DNA of 32,513 bases from Omnitrophica bacterium RIFCSPHIGHO2_02_FULL_51_18. Its GTDB lineage: Bacteria > Omnitrophota > Gorgyraeia > 2-02-FULL-51-18. The stretch is taken from the NCBI GenBank assembly GCA_001804125.1, contig MHFI01000001.1:10884-43396 (forward strand), written 5' to 3'. Under the pieces are notes generated by a model that was not told where the DNA came from, made no database searches, and worked only from the letters and a program-made list of their open reading frames with translations. Position numbers and translations under genes: made by a program. Below are positions 9,528-18,478 of the stretch, piece by piece (the stretch's first letter is position 1; the number at the start of each line of letters is the position of its first letter).

Positions 9528-10597
9528 TATTTGTTTTTGTGCTCGGAGTGCTTGTGATTGTGCACGAGTTCGGCCATTTTTTGGCGGCCAGGCGTGTCGG
9601 CGTGCGGGTCGAGAAGTTCTCGATCGGGTTCGGGCCCGTGATATTCGGCCGGCGGTTTGGGGACACCGAATTCTGTGTGTCTCTCCTGCCGCTCGGCGGT
9701 TTTGTGAAACTGGCTGGAGAAAATCCTGAGGAAGCCAAAGGGCTTGCCTGGGAGTTTAACTCCAAGAGGCTTTGGGAGAAGTTTTTTATCGTGTTTGCCG
9801 GGCCTTTCATGAACGCATTTTTGGCGTTTGTAATTTTCTCGGTGATATTTCTCGTGGGCACGCCGACGATGACGACAAAAGTCGGCAAGGTGATGGATGG
9901 CACGCCTGCCAAAGAAGCCGGAATTGTGGAAGGGGACCGCGTGACGGCACTGAACGGCCAACCGGTTAAAGTCTGGGAGGATATTCTGGAGGTCGTGCAC
10001 AAGGCCGCGGGGCCTGTCGTGTTCAGCGTCGAACGGGATGGCGCCGCTTACCAGTTTTCGGTGATGCCGAAAGTAAGGGAGATAAAGGATATCTTTGGAA
10101 GGAAGAGCCGTCTTTCATTTGTCGGAATCGCGCCTTCCAACGAAATGATTTATCTGAAGAACCCGCCGCTTAAGGCCGTCGCACTTGGTTTTGAGCGCGT
10201 GTGGACGCTCACGACGATGATCTTTTACTCGCTGGCGCTGATGATTACGGGTGCTTTGCCGTTCAAAGATTCGGTGACAGGCCCGATCGGAATATTTTTC
10301 ATGACACAGGAAGCGGCCAAGATGGGAATCGTCACTCTTTTTTATTTCATGGGTTCCTTGAGCGTCAGTTTGTTTGTTTTGAATCTGCTGCCGATTCCGG
10401 TGCTTGACGGAGGGCACATCCTGTTTATTTTGATTGAAAAACTGAAAGGTTCTCCGCTCAAAGAGAGGGTCAAGGAGCGGATGACTCAAGGGGGGCTCGT
10501 GCTGCTTTTAGGTCTCATGACTGTCGTGATCCTGCAGGATGTGAACCGGTTCTCAATCGTGGAAAATTTTTTAAAAATATTTAGGCAAAATGGATAA
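9512..10597 (+). CDS. rseP: Site-2 intramembrane zinc metalloprotease, RseP family
   Basis: Polytopic protease cutting transmembrane substrates such as anti-sigma factors in envelope stress. It has 361 residues. The zinc motif HEFGH is at residues 18-22 in the first membrane helix, and the third zinc ligand is Asp299 in NLLPIPVLDGG (291-301). A single PDZ domain spans about 122-195 (GKVMDGTPAKEAGIVEGDRV), whereas E. coli RseP has two, so this is the shorter form. The start overlaps dxr by 16 bases. No anti-sigma factor gene is nearby, so its substrate is unknown. Confidence 0.95.
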   Translation: MPSILVFVFVLGVLVIVHEFGHFLAARRVGVRVEKFSIGFGPVIFGRRFGDTEFCVSLLPLGGFVKLAGENPEEAKGLAWEFNSKRLWEKFFIVFAGPFMNAFLAFVIFSVIFLVGTPTMTTKVGKVMDGTPAKEAGIVEGDRVTALNGQPVKVWEDILEVVHKAAGPVVFSVERDGAAYQFSVMPKVREIKDIFGRKSRLSFVGIAPSNEMIYLKNPPLKAVALGFERVWTLTTMIFYSLALMITGALPFKDSVTGPIGIFFMTQEAAKMGIVTLFYFMGSLSVSLFVLNLLPIPVLDGGHILFILIEKLKGSPLKERVKERMTQGGLVLLLGLMTVVILQDVNRFSIVENFLKIFRQNG

Positions 10598-10600
10598 TCT

Positions 10601-10738
10601 GAAGCACGAAATCCGAAATTCGAAATCCGAAACAAATTCTAATTTTAAAAATTCAAAATTTCAAAACACGTGTTTTGGATTTTGGTTATTTGGAATTTGG
10701 TCATTGTTTCGGATTTCGTGCTTCGGATTTCGGATTTA
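10601..10738. repeat. AT-rich inverted repeat, copy B2, upstream of proS
   Basis: The rseP-proS gap is filled by the same family as 5350-5466. CGAAATCCGAAACAA (10621-10635) is exactly complementary to TTGTTTCGGATTTCG (10704-10718). The centre is a perfect 16-base palindrome, CAAAACACGTGTTTTG (10662-10677). Additional copies of GCACGAAATCCGAA and CTTCGGATTTCGG flank the arms. It ends just before the proS ATG and has no stop in the proS frame. Confidence 0.87.
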
Positions 10739-10741
10739 AAC

Positions 10742-12511
10742 ATGCGCTGGACACAAACTTTAATCCCCACCCTTAAAGAAACGCCGCAAGAGGCTCAAAT
10801 CAAAAGCCACCGGCTCATGCTTCGCGCGGGGCTCATCCGTAAATTGGCCAGCGGCACGTACAGCTACCTGCCTTTGGGCCTTCGCGCGCTGCAAAAGGCC
10901 ACGCAGATCGTGCGCGAGGAGATGGACCGCGCCGGAGCGTTGGAAGTCCTTTTGCCCGCGATTCATCCGGCCGAGCTCTGGAAAGAAACAGGGCGCTGGG
11001 ACATCCTCGGCGAGGACATGATTCATTTCAAGGACAGGCACGGAAAAGAAAATGTGCTCGGGCCTACCCACGAAGAAATTATCACGGACCTGGCACGCCG
11101 CGAAATCCGCTCTTACAAACAGCTTCCGGTCACGCTTTACCAGATCCAGACAAAATTTCGAGATGAGATGCGCCCGCGTTCGGGTGTAATCCGCAGCCGT
11201 GAGTTCATCATGAAGGACGCTTACAGTTTTCACGCGAGCGCTGAGAGCCTGGATGAGACCTACCGCGCGATGAAAGAGGCTTATGAGCGTATTTTCACGC
11301 GGTGCGGGTTTGATTTCAATATCGTCGAGGCGGACCCGGGCGCGATGGGCGGCTCAGGCTCGCAGGAATTCATTCTTTTTTCGGATGCCGGCGAAGACCG
11401 GATGGTGCAGTACGGCGGCACGGATAAGGTTGTCAGCGTTGAAATGGCGTTCCGGCGGCTCAAGGGTCTTGAGTTTCCAAAAGATGCGCCCTCGGGAAAA
11501 TATTCGAAAGAATACACGCCCGGTCACAGCAGCGTCGAAGGGGTGGCCCCGTTTCTCAAAAAAACCCCCAAAGACTTGGTCAAGACAATGATTTATCAGC
11601 GCCCCGACGGAACCTTTTTTGAAGTGTTGGTTCGCGGAGATCACGAAGTCAGTGAATTCAAGCTCAGGAAAGTCGAGCCCGGTTGTTTTATGGCTTCTCG
11701 TGAATCTATCGAAAAGCTAGGTTTTGCGTTTGGGTTTAGCGGGCCGTTTCCGCCGAAGGCGGACCCCTGCCCGACCGGCAGGCGGGCGCCTACGGCGGGC
11801 GGCATCCTTAAAATTTACATCGATGAGGACATTCTCCAGATGCGAGATTTTGTGACAGGCGCGAACATCCGTGATCATCATTTGGTGAACGTTAATTTAG
11901 GTGACATTCAGGGCGGGGAAATTCAAGTGGGTGACTTCCGTCAAGCGGTCGAAGGGGATAAAGGCGAGTGGGGTGGCAGGGAGACCCCGCTTCATTTCAA
12001 GACCGCGATAGAGCTCGGGCATATTTTTAAATTAAATCTGCGCTATTCCGAGCCTATGAAAGCGTTGTTTGTCAATGAAAAGGGCAAGGCAAATCCGCTC
12101 GTCATGGGTTGTTACGGCATCGGCGTGAACCGTATCCTGGCCGCCGCGATAGAACAAGGCAGTGACGAAAAGGGGATCGTCTGGCCGAAAAACTTAAGCC
12201 CTTACCAGCTTTTGATTGTGGTGCTTGATCCCCGGGATGTCCAGTCCAATGAAATCGTGGATACCGTACTCCACTCAAAGGACCTGAAGGCCCAGGGCGT
12301 GGATGTTCTCGTGGATGACCGCCCCGAAACGGCCGGTGTAAAATTCAACGACGCGGACCTGATTGGTTTTCCCGTGAGGCTTATTTTAGGCCCCAAAAAC
12401 CTTAAAAACGACAAAGCTGAGATAAAGATCAGGAAAAGCTCCGAGACTCTTATAGTTCCCATCTCCGGGATTGTTCCCGAAATCCTTAAGGCGCTTGACA
12501 AAGTAGCCTAA
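10742..12511 (+). CDS. proS: Prolyl-tRNA synthetase, bacterial type with editing domain
   Basis: Class II synthetase charging tRNA-Pro. It has 589 residues from ATG 10742; the frame is open upstream to 10670, but only through the repeat. Motif 2 appears as KFRDEMRPRSGVIRSREF (FRDE at 139-142) and motif 3 as CYGIGVNRILAAAIEQ. A YbaK-like editing insertion lies between them, and an anticodon-binding domain forms the C-terminus (from about residue 490). Residues about 336-353 within the editing region are encoded by a GC-rich palindrome (PPKADPCPTGRRAPTAGG) and look like a foreign insertion that kept the frame. A terminator follows 39 bases after the stop. Confidence 0.97.
   Translation: MRWTQTLIPTLKETPQEAQIKSHRLMLRAGLIRKLASGTYSYLPLGLRALQKATQIVREEMDRAGALEVLLPAIHPAELWKETGRWDILGEDMIHFKDRHGKENVLGPTHEEIITDLARREIRSYKQLPVTLYQIQTKFRDEMRPRSGVIRSREFIMKDAYSFHASAESLDETYRAMKEAYERIFTRCGFDFNIVEADPGAMGGSGSQEFILFSDAGEDRMVQYGGTDKVVSVEMAFRRLKGLEFPKDAPSGKYSKEYTPGHSSVEGVAPFLKKTPKDLVKTMIYQRPDGTFFEVLVRGDHEVSEFKLRKVEPGCFMASRESIEKLGFAFGFSGPFPPKADPCPTGRRAPTAGGILKIYIDEDILQMRDFVTGANIRDHHLVNVNLGDIQGGEIQVGDFRQAVEGDKGEWGGRETPLHFKTAIELGHIFKLNLRYSEPMKALFVNEKGKANPLVMGCYGIGVNRILAAAIEQGSDEKGIVWPKNLSPYQLLIVVLDPRDVQSNEIVDTVLHSKDLKAQGVDVLVDDRPETAGVKFNDADLIGFPVRLILGPKNLKNDKAEIKIRKSSETLIVPISGIVPEILKALDKVA
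11749..11799. repeat. In-frame GC-rich palindromic insertion in proS
   Basis: TCCGCC/GGCGGA (11749-11763) and CCTGCC/GGCAGG (11766-11782) form adjacent hairpins, and a further GGCGG at 11794-11798 can re-pair with the first arm. The core is almost identical to 18618-18668 in scpB. The protein continues normally on both sides, so the element was inserted in frame. Confidence 0.85.
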
Positions 12512-12530
12512 TTTTGTTAACTTAACAAAA
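12512..12530. repeat. Short perfect inverted repeat after proS
   Basis: TTTTGTTAA and TTAACAAAA flank a single C immediately after the proS stop. It could be a protein-binding dyad or an RNA hairpin; no T tract follows. Confidence 0.5.
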
Positions 12531-12550
12531 GTCATCATAGTTTACTTGTG

Positions 12551-12577
12551 AAAAGTGGGTGAAGACCCACTTTTTTT
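12551..12577 (+). terminator. Intrinsic terminator between proS and rimP
   Basis: AAAGTGGGT (12552-12560), loop GAAG, ACCCACTTT (12565-12573), then further Ts to 12577. It is a textbook hairpin plus T tract. It separates the proS transcript from rimP-nusA-infB, or acts as a leader terminator of the latter, since hairpins of this kind precede rimP in other bacteria. Confidence 0.85.
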
Positions 12578-12632
12578 ATTGTCGTTCGCTTCTCGCTTAC
12601 GACAATATCCCGAGCGTAGTCGAGGGATAACC
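12577..12632. repeat. Intergenic palindromic repeats upstream of rimP
   Basis: TATTGTCG (12577-12584) and CGACAATA (12600-12607) form an 8-bp inverted repeat. It is followed by TCCCGAGCGTAGTCGAGGGA (12608-12627), itself partly self-complementary. The latter string resembles a repeat widely seen in intergenic DNA of uncultured bacteria. No promoter consensus was recognised here. Confidence 0.6.
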
Positions 12633-12650
12633 GTTCAAAGAACCATTTTT

Positions 12651-13115
12651 ATGCTGCCCATTGAAATTGAGTCCAGATTAGAGGATATTAAGAGCCAAAT
12701 TGAGGCGGCGGGCGCTGAACTTATTGACATAAGTTTAAGAAGATCAGGGGGTCGCGGCACTTTAACACTGCTTGTGGATAAGCCGGGCGGAATCACGCTC
12801 GACGAATGTGCGCTGATCAACGGCCGTCTGGGTACTTTTTTGGATGAGACGGGGTTCAGCGGCCGCCCTTATATCCTGGAAGTCAATAGTCCGGGCCTAG
12901 ACAGGCCGCTCAAGACCCAGAAGGATTTCCTGCGCGTGGTGGGGCAGAGGGTGCGGGTCGTGGCGCTCGATGCGTTGAAGAAAAGTTATGTGCATATCGG
13001 TCAGGTTCTGTCGGCGCAGGGAGGGGTTTTGGAATTAAAAACCCAGAAAGACGGGCAGACGCTTCGTTTGCCGCTTGCGGCTGTGGTGAAGGCGGTCCGT
13101 GAAATAAAAATTTAA
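12651..13115 (+). CDS. rimP: Ribosome maturation factor RimP
   Basis: Assists late 30S subunit assembly. It has 154 residues from ATG 12651 (MLPIEIESRLEDIKSQIEAAGAELIDISL), the usual length. The conserved core LTLLVDKPGGITLDECALINGRLGTFLDE matches the RimP pattern (DxxGGITxxDC), followed by YILEVNSPGLDRPLKTQKDF with the SPGLDRPL signature. The C-terminal SH3-like domain ends in AAVVKAVREIKI. The frame is open upstream to 12555, but that part is terminator and repeat DNA. It heads the conserved rimP-nusA-infB group. Confidence 0.95.
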   Translation: MLPIEIESRLEDIKSQIEAAGAELIDISLRRSGGRGTLTLLVDKPGGITLDECALINGRLGTFLDETGFSGRPYILEVNSPGLDRPLKTQKDFLRVVGQRVRVVALDALKKSYVHIGQVLSAQGGVLELKTQKDGQTLRLPLAAVVKAVREIKI

Positions 13116-13136
13116 AAACAGAGAAATTGCCATGAG

Positions 13137-13205
13137 TCCCGCCCTTCCAAGTGTTTTATGAGGGGCAGGATTTAAGCAAGTAAAACCAGATTAGGAAGGG
13201 CGGGA
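13137..13205 (+). repeat. Junction hairpin repeat, copy A2, at the nusA start
   Basis: TCCCGCCCTTCC (13137-13148) and GGAAGGGCGGGA (13194-13205) pair perfectly over 12 bp across a 45-base spacer. The right arm holds GGAAGG five bases before the nusA ATG, whose A is the last base of the stem. A mini-ORF starts just before the left arm (ATG 13132) and reads MSPALPSVL, stopping at 13161 inside the loop. Confidence 0.88.
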
Positions 13206-14452
13206 TGAGCACGGAACTTATATCCGTTTTAGAAAACATCGAAAGAGAAAAAGGGATCAGCCGGCAGGTGCTGATTGAATCCGTGGAGGCCGCGCTTGTG
13301 TCCGCGGCGCGGAAGGTCGTCCACGATAAAGACAAGGACATCCAGGTTAAGATTGACCTTGAAACCGGCCGCATCAAGATCCTTTCCGAAGGCAAGGAGA
13401 TCGTTTCGAACGAGTTTGGCCGCATCGCGGCGCAGACCGCCAAGCAGGTGATCTTCCAGAAAATCCGCGAGGCCGAGCGGGACGTTATTTTCAATGAATT
13501 CAATAAAAAATCAAACTCCATCGTCAGTGGGACCGTGTACCGCTTTGAAAAAGGGGCGCTCCTCGTGGATCTGGGGAAAACGGAAGGTATGCTTCCTAAA
13601 AGAGAGCTCTCGCCGCGGGACAGCTATCGCCAGGGCGATACGATACACGCCTATATCCTTGAGGTGAACAAGACCGCCAAGGGCCCGCAGATCCTTTTGT
13701 CCCGCAACCACCCTAATTTTGTTAAATGCCTTTTCGAGCTAGAGGTGCCTGAGGTGGCGGAGGGTATGGTCGAGATCAAGTCGGTGTCCCGCGAGGCGGG
13801 CGATCGCACAAAGATCGCCGTCTGGTCCAAGAATGAAAAGGTGGATTGCGTCGGCGCCTGCGTCGGCATCCGGGGGTCGCGCGTGAAGGGCGTTGTGAAG
13901 GAACTGCAGGGAGAAAAAATCGATATCGTGCGTTGGAGCGAGAACACGGAAGAGTTCATCCAGGCCGCTTTAAGTCCCGCCGAGATATCCTCGGTCAAGG
14001 TGCTTGACGGGGAAGAGAGAAAGGCGGAAGTGATCGTAGGTGACGACCAGCTTTCGCTGGCGATCGGCAAGAACGGCCAGAATGTAAGGCTCGCCTCAAA
14101 ACTGACCGGCTGGTCAATTGATATCCGCTCAAAGAAGGAGATTGTGAAGGAAAAACTGGAGTCCCAGATGGCGGAAGAGACCGGCGGTGACGATCAGGGT
14201 GTGGGGTCGATAGAAGGCGTGGGGCCCAAGACCGCACAGGCACTTTCGGAAGCGGGCTATAAGACGCTGGGCGATCTTAAGAACGCCAAAGAGGAAGAGC
14301 TTCTCAAGATCAAGGGGGTCGGGAAGAAGACGATAGAAAAGATTATGGGTAAGGTGCGGGGCGCCGCCGCTGCCGGAGACGCCGGAGAGGCCGGGGAAAC
14401 TGCGGCCGCCGAACCTCCTGAAACGGCAGCGCCAGAGGCGGAGGAAAAATAA
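13205..14452 (+). CDS. nusA: Transcription termination/antitermination factor NusA
   Basis: RNA polymerase-associated factor in pausing, termination and rRNA antitermination. It has 415 residues. Order of domains: N-terminal polymerase-binding domain (1-100); S1 (about 105-170); KH1 with GIRGSRVKGVVKEL (221-235); KH2 with SLAIGKNGQNVRLASKL (284-300); a helix-hairpin-helix pair (about 333-385: GVGPKTAQALSEAGY, KGVGKKTIEKI); and an Ala/Glu-rich tail. The HhH segment replaces the acidic repeats of E. coli NusA. The start is set by the right arm of the A2 hairpin. A boxA-like site ahead of the 16S gene in this window is a plausible site of action. Confidence 0.97.
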   Translation: MSTELISVLENIEREKGISRQVLIESVEAALVSAARKVVHDKDKDIQVKIDLETGRIKILSEGKEIVSNEFGRIAAQTAKQVIFQKIREAERDVIFNEFNKKSNSIVSGTVYRFEKGALLVDLGKTEGMLPKRELSPRDSYRQGDTIHAYILEVNKTAKGPQILLSRNHPNFVKCLFELEVPEVAEGMVEIKSVSREAGDRTKIAVWSKNEKVDCVGACVGIRGSRVKGVVKELQGEKIDIVRWSENTEEFIQAALSPAEISSVKVLDGEERKAEVIVGDDQLSLAIGKNGQNVRLASKLTGWSIDIRSKKEIVKEKLESQMAEETGGDDQGVGSIEGVGPKTAQALSEAGYKTLGDLKNAKEEELLKIKGVGKKTIEKIMGKVRGAAAAGDAGEAGETAAAEPPETAAPEAEEK

Positions 14453-14455
14453 TTC

Positions 14456-16714
14456 ATGTCGGTTCGGGTTCATGAGCTGGCCAAAAAATACAAACTGAGC
14501 TCGAAAGAGTTCATGGATAAGCTTAAGGCGCTCAAGATTGGCGCCAAAAGCCATATGAGTGTTTTATCCGGTACGGATGCCGAAAAAATAAAGACGGCGT
14601 TTGCGTCTGGAGCCAAGACCCCTTCCAAGCCACAAGCAGGCGCCGCTTCCAAAGAGCCGCCCAAGGTTCCTTCGTCACAGCCGGGCTCGATAGAAAGCGT
14701 TAAACAACAGCTTCTTTTGCAGCGCAGCGCCGCCAAAGCCGCCTCCGCTTCTTCATTCGCTGAGATCAAGTCGAGGCCCGTTTCGACCGCCGCTTCTTCT
14801 GTGAGTTCGACGCCGTCCTTTAGAAGACCGCAGACGGTTTTACCGCAGAGACCCAGGCCCCAGGCGCCGTCCATAAAAAAACATTCGATAGCTTCATCGC
14901 ATGGCTTGGCGGCGATGCCTTCCGCGTCCGCCGCGGTTGTGCAGGAGGCTCCGAAGGTCCGTAAGGTCCAGCTGCGGACGCCGATCACCGTAAAGGATTT
15001 GGCCGATGGTTTGACCGTGAGGCCCAGTGATCTCATCGCGCGCCTCATCAAAATCGGCATCTTTGCTAATATCAACCAGTCGGTGAATTTTGACGTGGCC
15101 AAGAAGGTGGCGCAGGAATATAGCGTCGAGCTGGAAGAGCAAAAAGCGGTCGTCGAGGACAAAATTTTAAAACCCTCGGATGAAATCAAGGACAAGTCAA
15201 AACTTGTGATTCGCGCCCCGATTGTTACATTCATGGGCCACGTCGATCACGGGAAGACCTCGCTTCTGGATGCGATCCGCAAGACCAAGGTGGCGGCAGG
15301 GGAAGCCGGCGGCATCACGCAGCATATCGGGGCTTATGAAGTATTTCTGCCGAAGGGCGCCGTGACATTTTTGGATACGCCGGGCCACGAGGCGTTCACC
15401 GCGATGCGCGCGCGCGGTGCGAGCGTCACGGATGTCGTGGTTCTCGTCGTGGCGGCAGATGACGGCGTCATGCCCCAGACGATTGAAGCGATCGACCATG
15501 CGAAGGCGGCGAACGTGCCAATCATTGTCGCAATCAATAAAATGGACCTGCCTTCCGCAAATTCTGAACGCGTGAAGAAAGCGCTCATGGAGCATGGCTT
15601 GATGTCGGAAGACTGGGGCGGAAAGACGATCATGTTGGGCGTTTCAGCCAAAACCGGAAAGGGCATTGATGAGCTTCTTGAGATGCTGGTGCTGGAATCG
15701 GAGCTTTTGGAGCTCCGCGCCAATCCTTTAGCGCTTGCGCGCGGGGTGGTGATTGAGGCGGAACTCTCCAAGGAAAGCGGGGTTCTCGTGACGATGCTTG
15801 TCGAGGATGGGACATTGCGGGTAGGCGACGCAGTGGTTGTGGGGCCCTATTCCTGCAAGGTGCGCGCGATGATCAATGACCGCGGGCAGCGCGTAAAAGA
15901 AGCGCTTCCTTCGATGCCGGTTGAGATTCTGGGCCTTCCCGGAGTTCCGAAGGCCGGTGACCGGTTTTATGTCGTGAAGGATGAAAAAACTGCCAAGGAA
16001 ATCATAGAGAAAAAGCTGGCAGGCCCTCAGGAGAAAGCGGTCCCCACTTCTCATATTACGCTGGAGCATCTTTACGAAGACATTAAGTCCGGCAAACTCC
16101 AGGAGCTCAACCTGATCATTAAGGCGGATGTCCAGGGCTCCGCCGAGGCGCTTCGCAGCACGCTCGCAAAAATTCAGGCCAAGGACGTGCGCCTCAACAT
16201 CATTCATACGGGCATCGGCGACGTGTCGGAGTCGGACGTAATGCTCGGCGCCGCTTCGAACGCGGTGATTATCGGCTTTCATGTCGGGATTGTTTCCACC
16301 GCCCGCGAGGCCGCCGAAAAGGAACAGGTGGACGTTCGTTTTTATGAAATCATCTATGAAGTCAAAAGCGCCATCGAAAAGGCGATGGAAGGGCTTCTGT
16401 CTCCCGAAATCAAGGAAGTGTTTGTCGGGACCGCGGAGGTTCGCCAGGTATTTAAAGTTTCAAAGATCGGGGTGATTGCCGGCTGTTCGGTGGTCAAAGG
16501 CAAGATCGTGCGGAATTTTCCCTGCCGCGTGAACCGCGGCGGCAAGAAGGTCCATGAAGGCAAGGTGGAAAGTCTGAAACGCTTTAAGGATGACGCGCGC
16601 GAGGTGCTGGAGGGTTTTGAATGCGGGATCGGCGTCTCTAATTTTGACGAGGTACTGGTAGGCGACCGCATCGAAGTGTTTGAAATCCAGAAAAAGGAGA
16701 GAAAGCTCGAGTGA
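14456..16714 (+). CDS. infB: Translation initiation factor IF-2
   Basis: GTPase delivering initiator tRNA to the 30S subunit. It has 752 residues. There are two IF2-N helical domains: residues 1-50 (VHELAKKYKLSSKEFMDKLK) and about 176-228 (TPITVKDLADGLTV...). A long Ala/Ser/Pro/Lys linker separates them. The G domain has GHVDHGKT at 261-268, DTPGH at 307-311 and NKMD at 361-364, followed by SAKTGKGIDEL. C-terminal domains end in VGDRIEVFEIQKKERKLE. It begins three bases after nusA. In many bacteria rbfA, truB or ribF follow; here trpS overlaps the stop by four bases. Confidence 0.97.
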   Translation: MSVRVHELAKKYKLSSKEFMDKLKALKIGAKSHMSVLSGTDAEKIKTAFASGAKTPSKPQAGAASKEPPKVPSSQPGSIESVKQQLLLQRSAAKAASASSFAEIKSRPVSTAASSVSSTPSFRRPQTVLPQRPRPQAPSIKKHSIASSHGLAAMPSASAAVVQEAPKVRKVQLRTPITVKDLADGLTVRPSDLIARLIKIGIFANINQSVNFDVAKKVAQEYSVELEEQKAVVEDKILKPSDEIKDKSKLVIRAPIVTFMGHVDHGKTSLLDAIRKTKVAAGEAGGITQHIGAYEVFLPKGAVTFLDTPGHEAFTAMRARGASVTDVVVLVVAADDGVMPQTIEAIDHAKAANVPIIVAINKMDLPSANSERVKKALMEHGLMSEDWGGKTIMLGVSAKTGKGIDELLEMLVLESELLELRANPLALARGVVIEAELSKESGVLVTMLVEDGTLRVGDAVVVGPYSCKVRAMINDRGQRVKEALPSMPVEILGLPGVPKAGDRFYVVKDEKTAKEIIEKKLAGPQEKAVPTSHITLEHLYEDIKSGKLQELNLIIKADVQGSAEALRSTLAKIQAKDVRLNIIHTGIGDVSESDVMLGAASNAVIIGFHVGIVSTAREAAEKEQVDVRFYEIIYEVKSAIEKAMEGLLSPEIKEVFVGTAEVRQVFKVSKIGVIAGCSVVKGKIVRNFPCRVNRGGKKVHEGKVESLKRFKDDAREVLEGFECGIGVSNFDEVLVGDRIEVFEIQKKERKLE

Positions 16715-17700
16715 CCCCGTCCCGCGTCCTTTCCGGAATGCGGCCTACCGGCCCGCTTCACCTGGGCCACTTGCTTGGAGCGCTGGAAAATTGGGTGAAG
16801 CTTCAGGCGGACCACGACTGTTTCTTCATGGTCGCGGATCTTCACGCGCTGATGGGTGAGTATGAAAACCCGAAAGAAATTAAAAAAAATTCCATTGAAA
16901 TGGTGATTGACTGGCTCGCGTGCGGGATCGATCCGGAGCGAAGCACGATCTTCGTGCAGTCCCAGATTCCGGAACATTCGGAGTTGGCCGCGATACTTGG
17001 GATGATCGTTCCGCTCGGGCGGCTTGAGCGCAACCCCGCCTACAAAGAACAGCTTCGCCAGATCCAGGGCCGGGACCTTATGACCTATGGGTTTTTAGGA
17101 TACCCGGTTTTACAGGCCGCCGACATTCTCCTGTATAAGGCCCATCAAGTGCCTGTCGGGGAGGACCAACTGGCGCATCTTGAGATCACGCGAGAAATCG
17201 TCAGGCGCTTTCGGTTTTTATATAAAAAGGATATTTTTCCGGAACCGGAGTCACTGCTCACAAAAGAAGCGCGGATCCTGGGAATTGACCGCCGTAAGAT
17301 GTCCAAGAGTTACGGCAACGCGATCAATCTCTCGGACCCCGAAGAGAGTGTGCATAAAAAAGTGCAGTCGATGATTACGGATCCTGAGCGCGTGAAAGTG
17401 ACCGACCCCGGGCATCCGGACATTTGCAATGTGTATGCCTATTATGGCATTTTCTCGGGGAATCGCCGGGTTCAGGAAGTGCAGGATTGGTGTACGGGCG
17501 CCAAAAAGGGATGCACGGACTGTAAGAGGGGTCTCGCGGACATCCTGGCCGAGAGGCTCCGTCCGCTTCGGGAGCGGCGCGGGAAAATAGCAAACGAGCC
17601 CGGCGCCGTGGAGAAAATTTTGGCAAAAGGAAAAGAAAAGGCAAGTGCCGTTGCCCGGCAAACAATCGCCGAGGTAAAAACGGCTTTGAATCTTTTATGA
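16711..17700 (+). CDS. trpS: Tryptophanyl-tRNA synthetase
   Basis: Class I synthetase charging tRNA-Trp. It has 329 residues, the typical bacterial length. The HIGH-type motif HLGH is at 17-20 (SGMRPTGPLHLGHLLG) and KMSKS at 196-200 (RRKMSKSYGN). PVGEDQLAHLE is also diagnostic. The start is GTG 16711, overlapping the infB stop (GTGA), with AAAGGAG upstream. A cysteine pair (CTGAKKGCTDCK, about residue 262) in the C-terminal region resembles that of some other bacterial TrpRS; its role is unknown. Confidence 0.96.
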   Translation: MTPSRVLSGMRPTGPLHLGHLLGALENWVKLQADHDCFFMVADLHALMGEYENPKEIKKNSIEMVIDWLACGIDPERSTIFVQSQIPEHSELAAILGMIVPLGRLERNPAYKEQLRQIQGRDLMTYGFLGYPVLQAADILLYKAHQVPVGEDQLAHLEITREIVRRFRFLYKKDIFPEPESLLTKEARILGIDRRKMSKSYGNAINLSDPEESVHKKVQSMITDPERVKVTDPGHPDICNVYAYYGIFSGNRRVQEVQDWCTGAKKGCTDCKRGLADILAERLRPLRERRGKIANEPGAVEKILAKGKEKASAVARQTIAEVKTALNLL

Positions 17701-17701
17701 T

Positions 17702-18478
17702 ATGTCTAAGCCGGTAAGAGTCAAGCTGGACGTTTTTGAGGGGCCGCTCGATCTTCTTCTTTATTTGATTAAAGAGGAAGAGCTGGATATTTATGATATT
17801 CCGATTACGCGCATTACGGAGCAATACCTTGAGTACCTGAATTTGATGGAGATGCTGGACTTGGGAGTGGCGGGCGAGTTTTTGGTGATGGCCGCCGAGT
17901 TGATGCACATCAAGTCGAGTATGCTTCTGCCGCCGGATCCCGAGACGCCGCCCGAGGAGCTGGACCCCAGGGGTGAGTTGGTGCGCCGCCTTTTGGAGTA
18001 CAAGACGTTCAAGGAAGCGGCTGACAGGCTTCGCCAGATGGGAGAGCGCCGCAGCGGTATTTTCGGACGTTTTGGCGTGCAGCCGGAACTTGAAGGCGGC
18101 GGCCTGCCTGCCGGCAGGCAGGACAGCCCGTTTGCCGAAGTCTCGATTTTTGATCTCATCAAAGCACTGTCCCGGGTCCTCATGGACATGCCTCGGCAGG
18201 ATATCCATGAGGTCCTGAAGGATGAGTTTACGGTGGCCGACAAAGTCCATGAAATTTTTCACCGATTGGTGAAGGAGCCAGTGATTTATTTCAGCTCGCT
18301 TTTCAGGGCGGCCAAGAACAAACTTGAGGTGATTACGACGTTTCTGGCGCTCTTGGAGCTTATCCGCTTAAAAGAGGTGCTGATCGCCCAGCACAATCAT
18401 TTTGATGAAATAGAGATCCGCCGGAATGTCGTGGCGCCGCGCGAGCTTAACACAGACGGGGAAGCAAAAAACCAATGA
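17702..18478 (+). CDS. scpA: Segregation and condensation protein A (kleisin)
   Basis: Kleisin bridging SMC heads, working with ScpB in chromosome condensation. It has 258 residues. The conserved N-terminus VKLDVFEGPLDLLLYLIKEEELDIYDIPI and the winged-helix C-terminus (LLELIRLKEVLIAQHNHFDEI) are clear. Residues about 134-141 (LPAGRQ context) come from a perfect 20-base palindrome in the flexible linker. The start is one base after the trpS stop. The stop TGA is shared with the ATG of an 18-codon mini-ORF that leads to scpB. No smc gene is in the window. Confidence 0.95.
   Translation: MSKPVRVKLDVFEGPLDLLLYLIKEEELDIYDIPITRITEQYLEYLNLMEMLDLGVAGEFLVMAAELMHIKSSMLLPPDPETPPEELDPRGELVRRLLEYKTFKEAADRLRQMGERRSGIFGRFGVQPELEGGGLPAGRQDSPFAEVSIFDLIKALSRVLMDMPRQDIHEVLKDEFTVADKVHEIFHRLVKEPVIYFSSLFRAAKNKLEVITTFLALLELIRLKEVLIAQHNHFDEIEIRRNVVAPRELNTDGEAKNQ
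18103..18122. repeat. Perfect 20-base palindrome inserted in scpA
   Basis: CCTGCCTGCCGGCAGGCAGG is fully self-complementary. Read in frame it gives L-P-A-G-R-Q, a peptide I associate with repeat-derived insertions in proteins of uncultured bacteria. It falls in the linker between the N- and C-terminal ScpA domains, where an insertion should be tolerated. Confidence 0.88.

Noticed and set aside
10670-10741. Upstream in-frame start for proS
   Set aside because: The extension is translated repeat DNA; ATG 10742 matches the ProS N-terminus.
12608-12650. tRNA-like fold ahead of rimP
   Set aside because: No T-loop GTTCGA pattern or acceptor stem fits; the pairing is explained by short palindromes. 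I saw no tRNA gene anywhere in the window.
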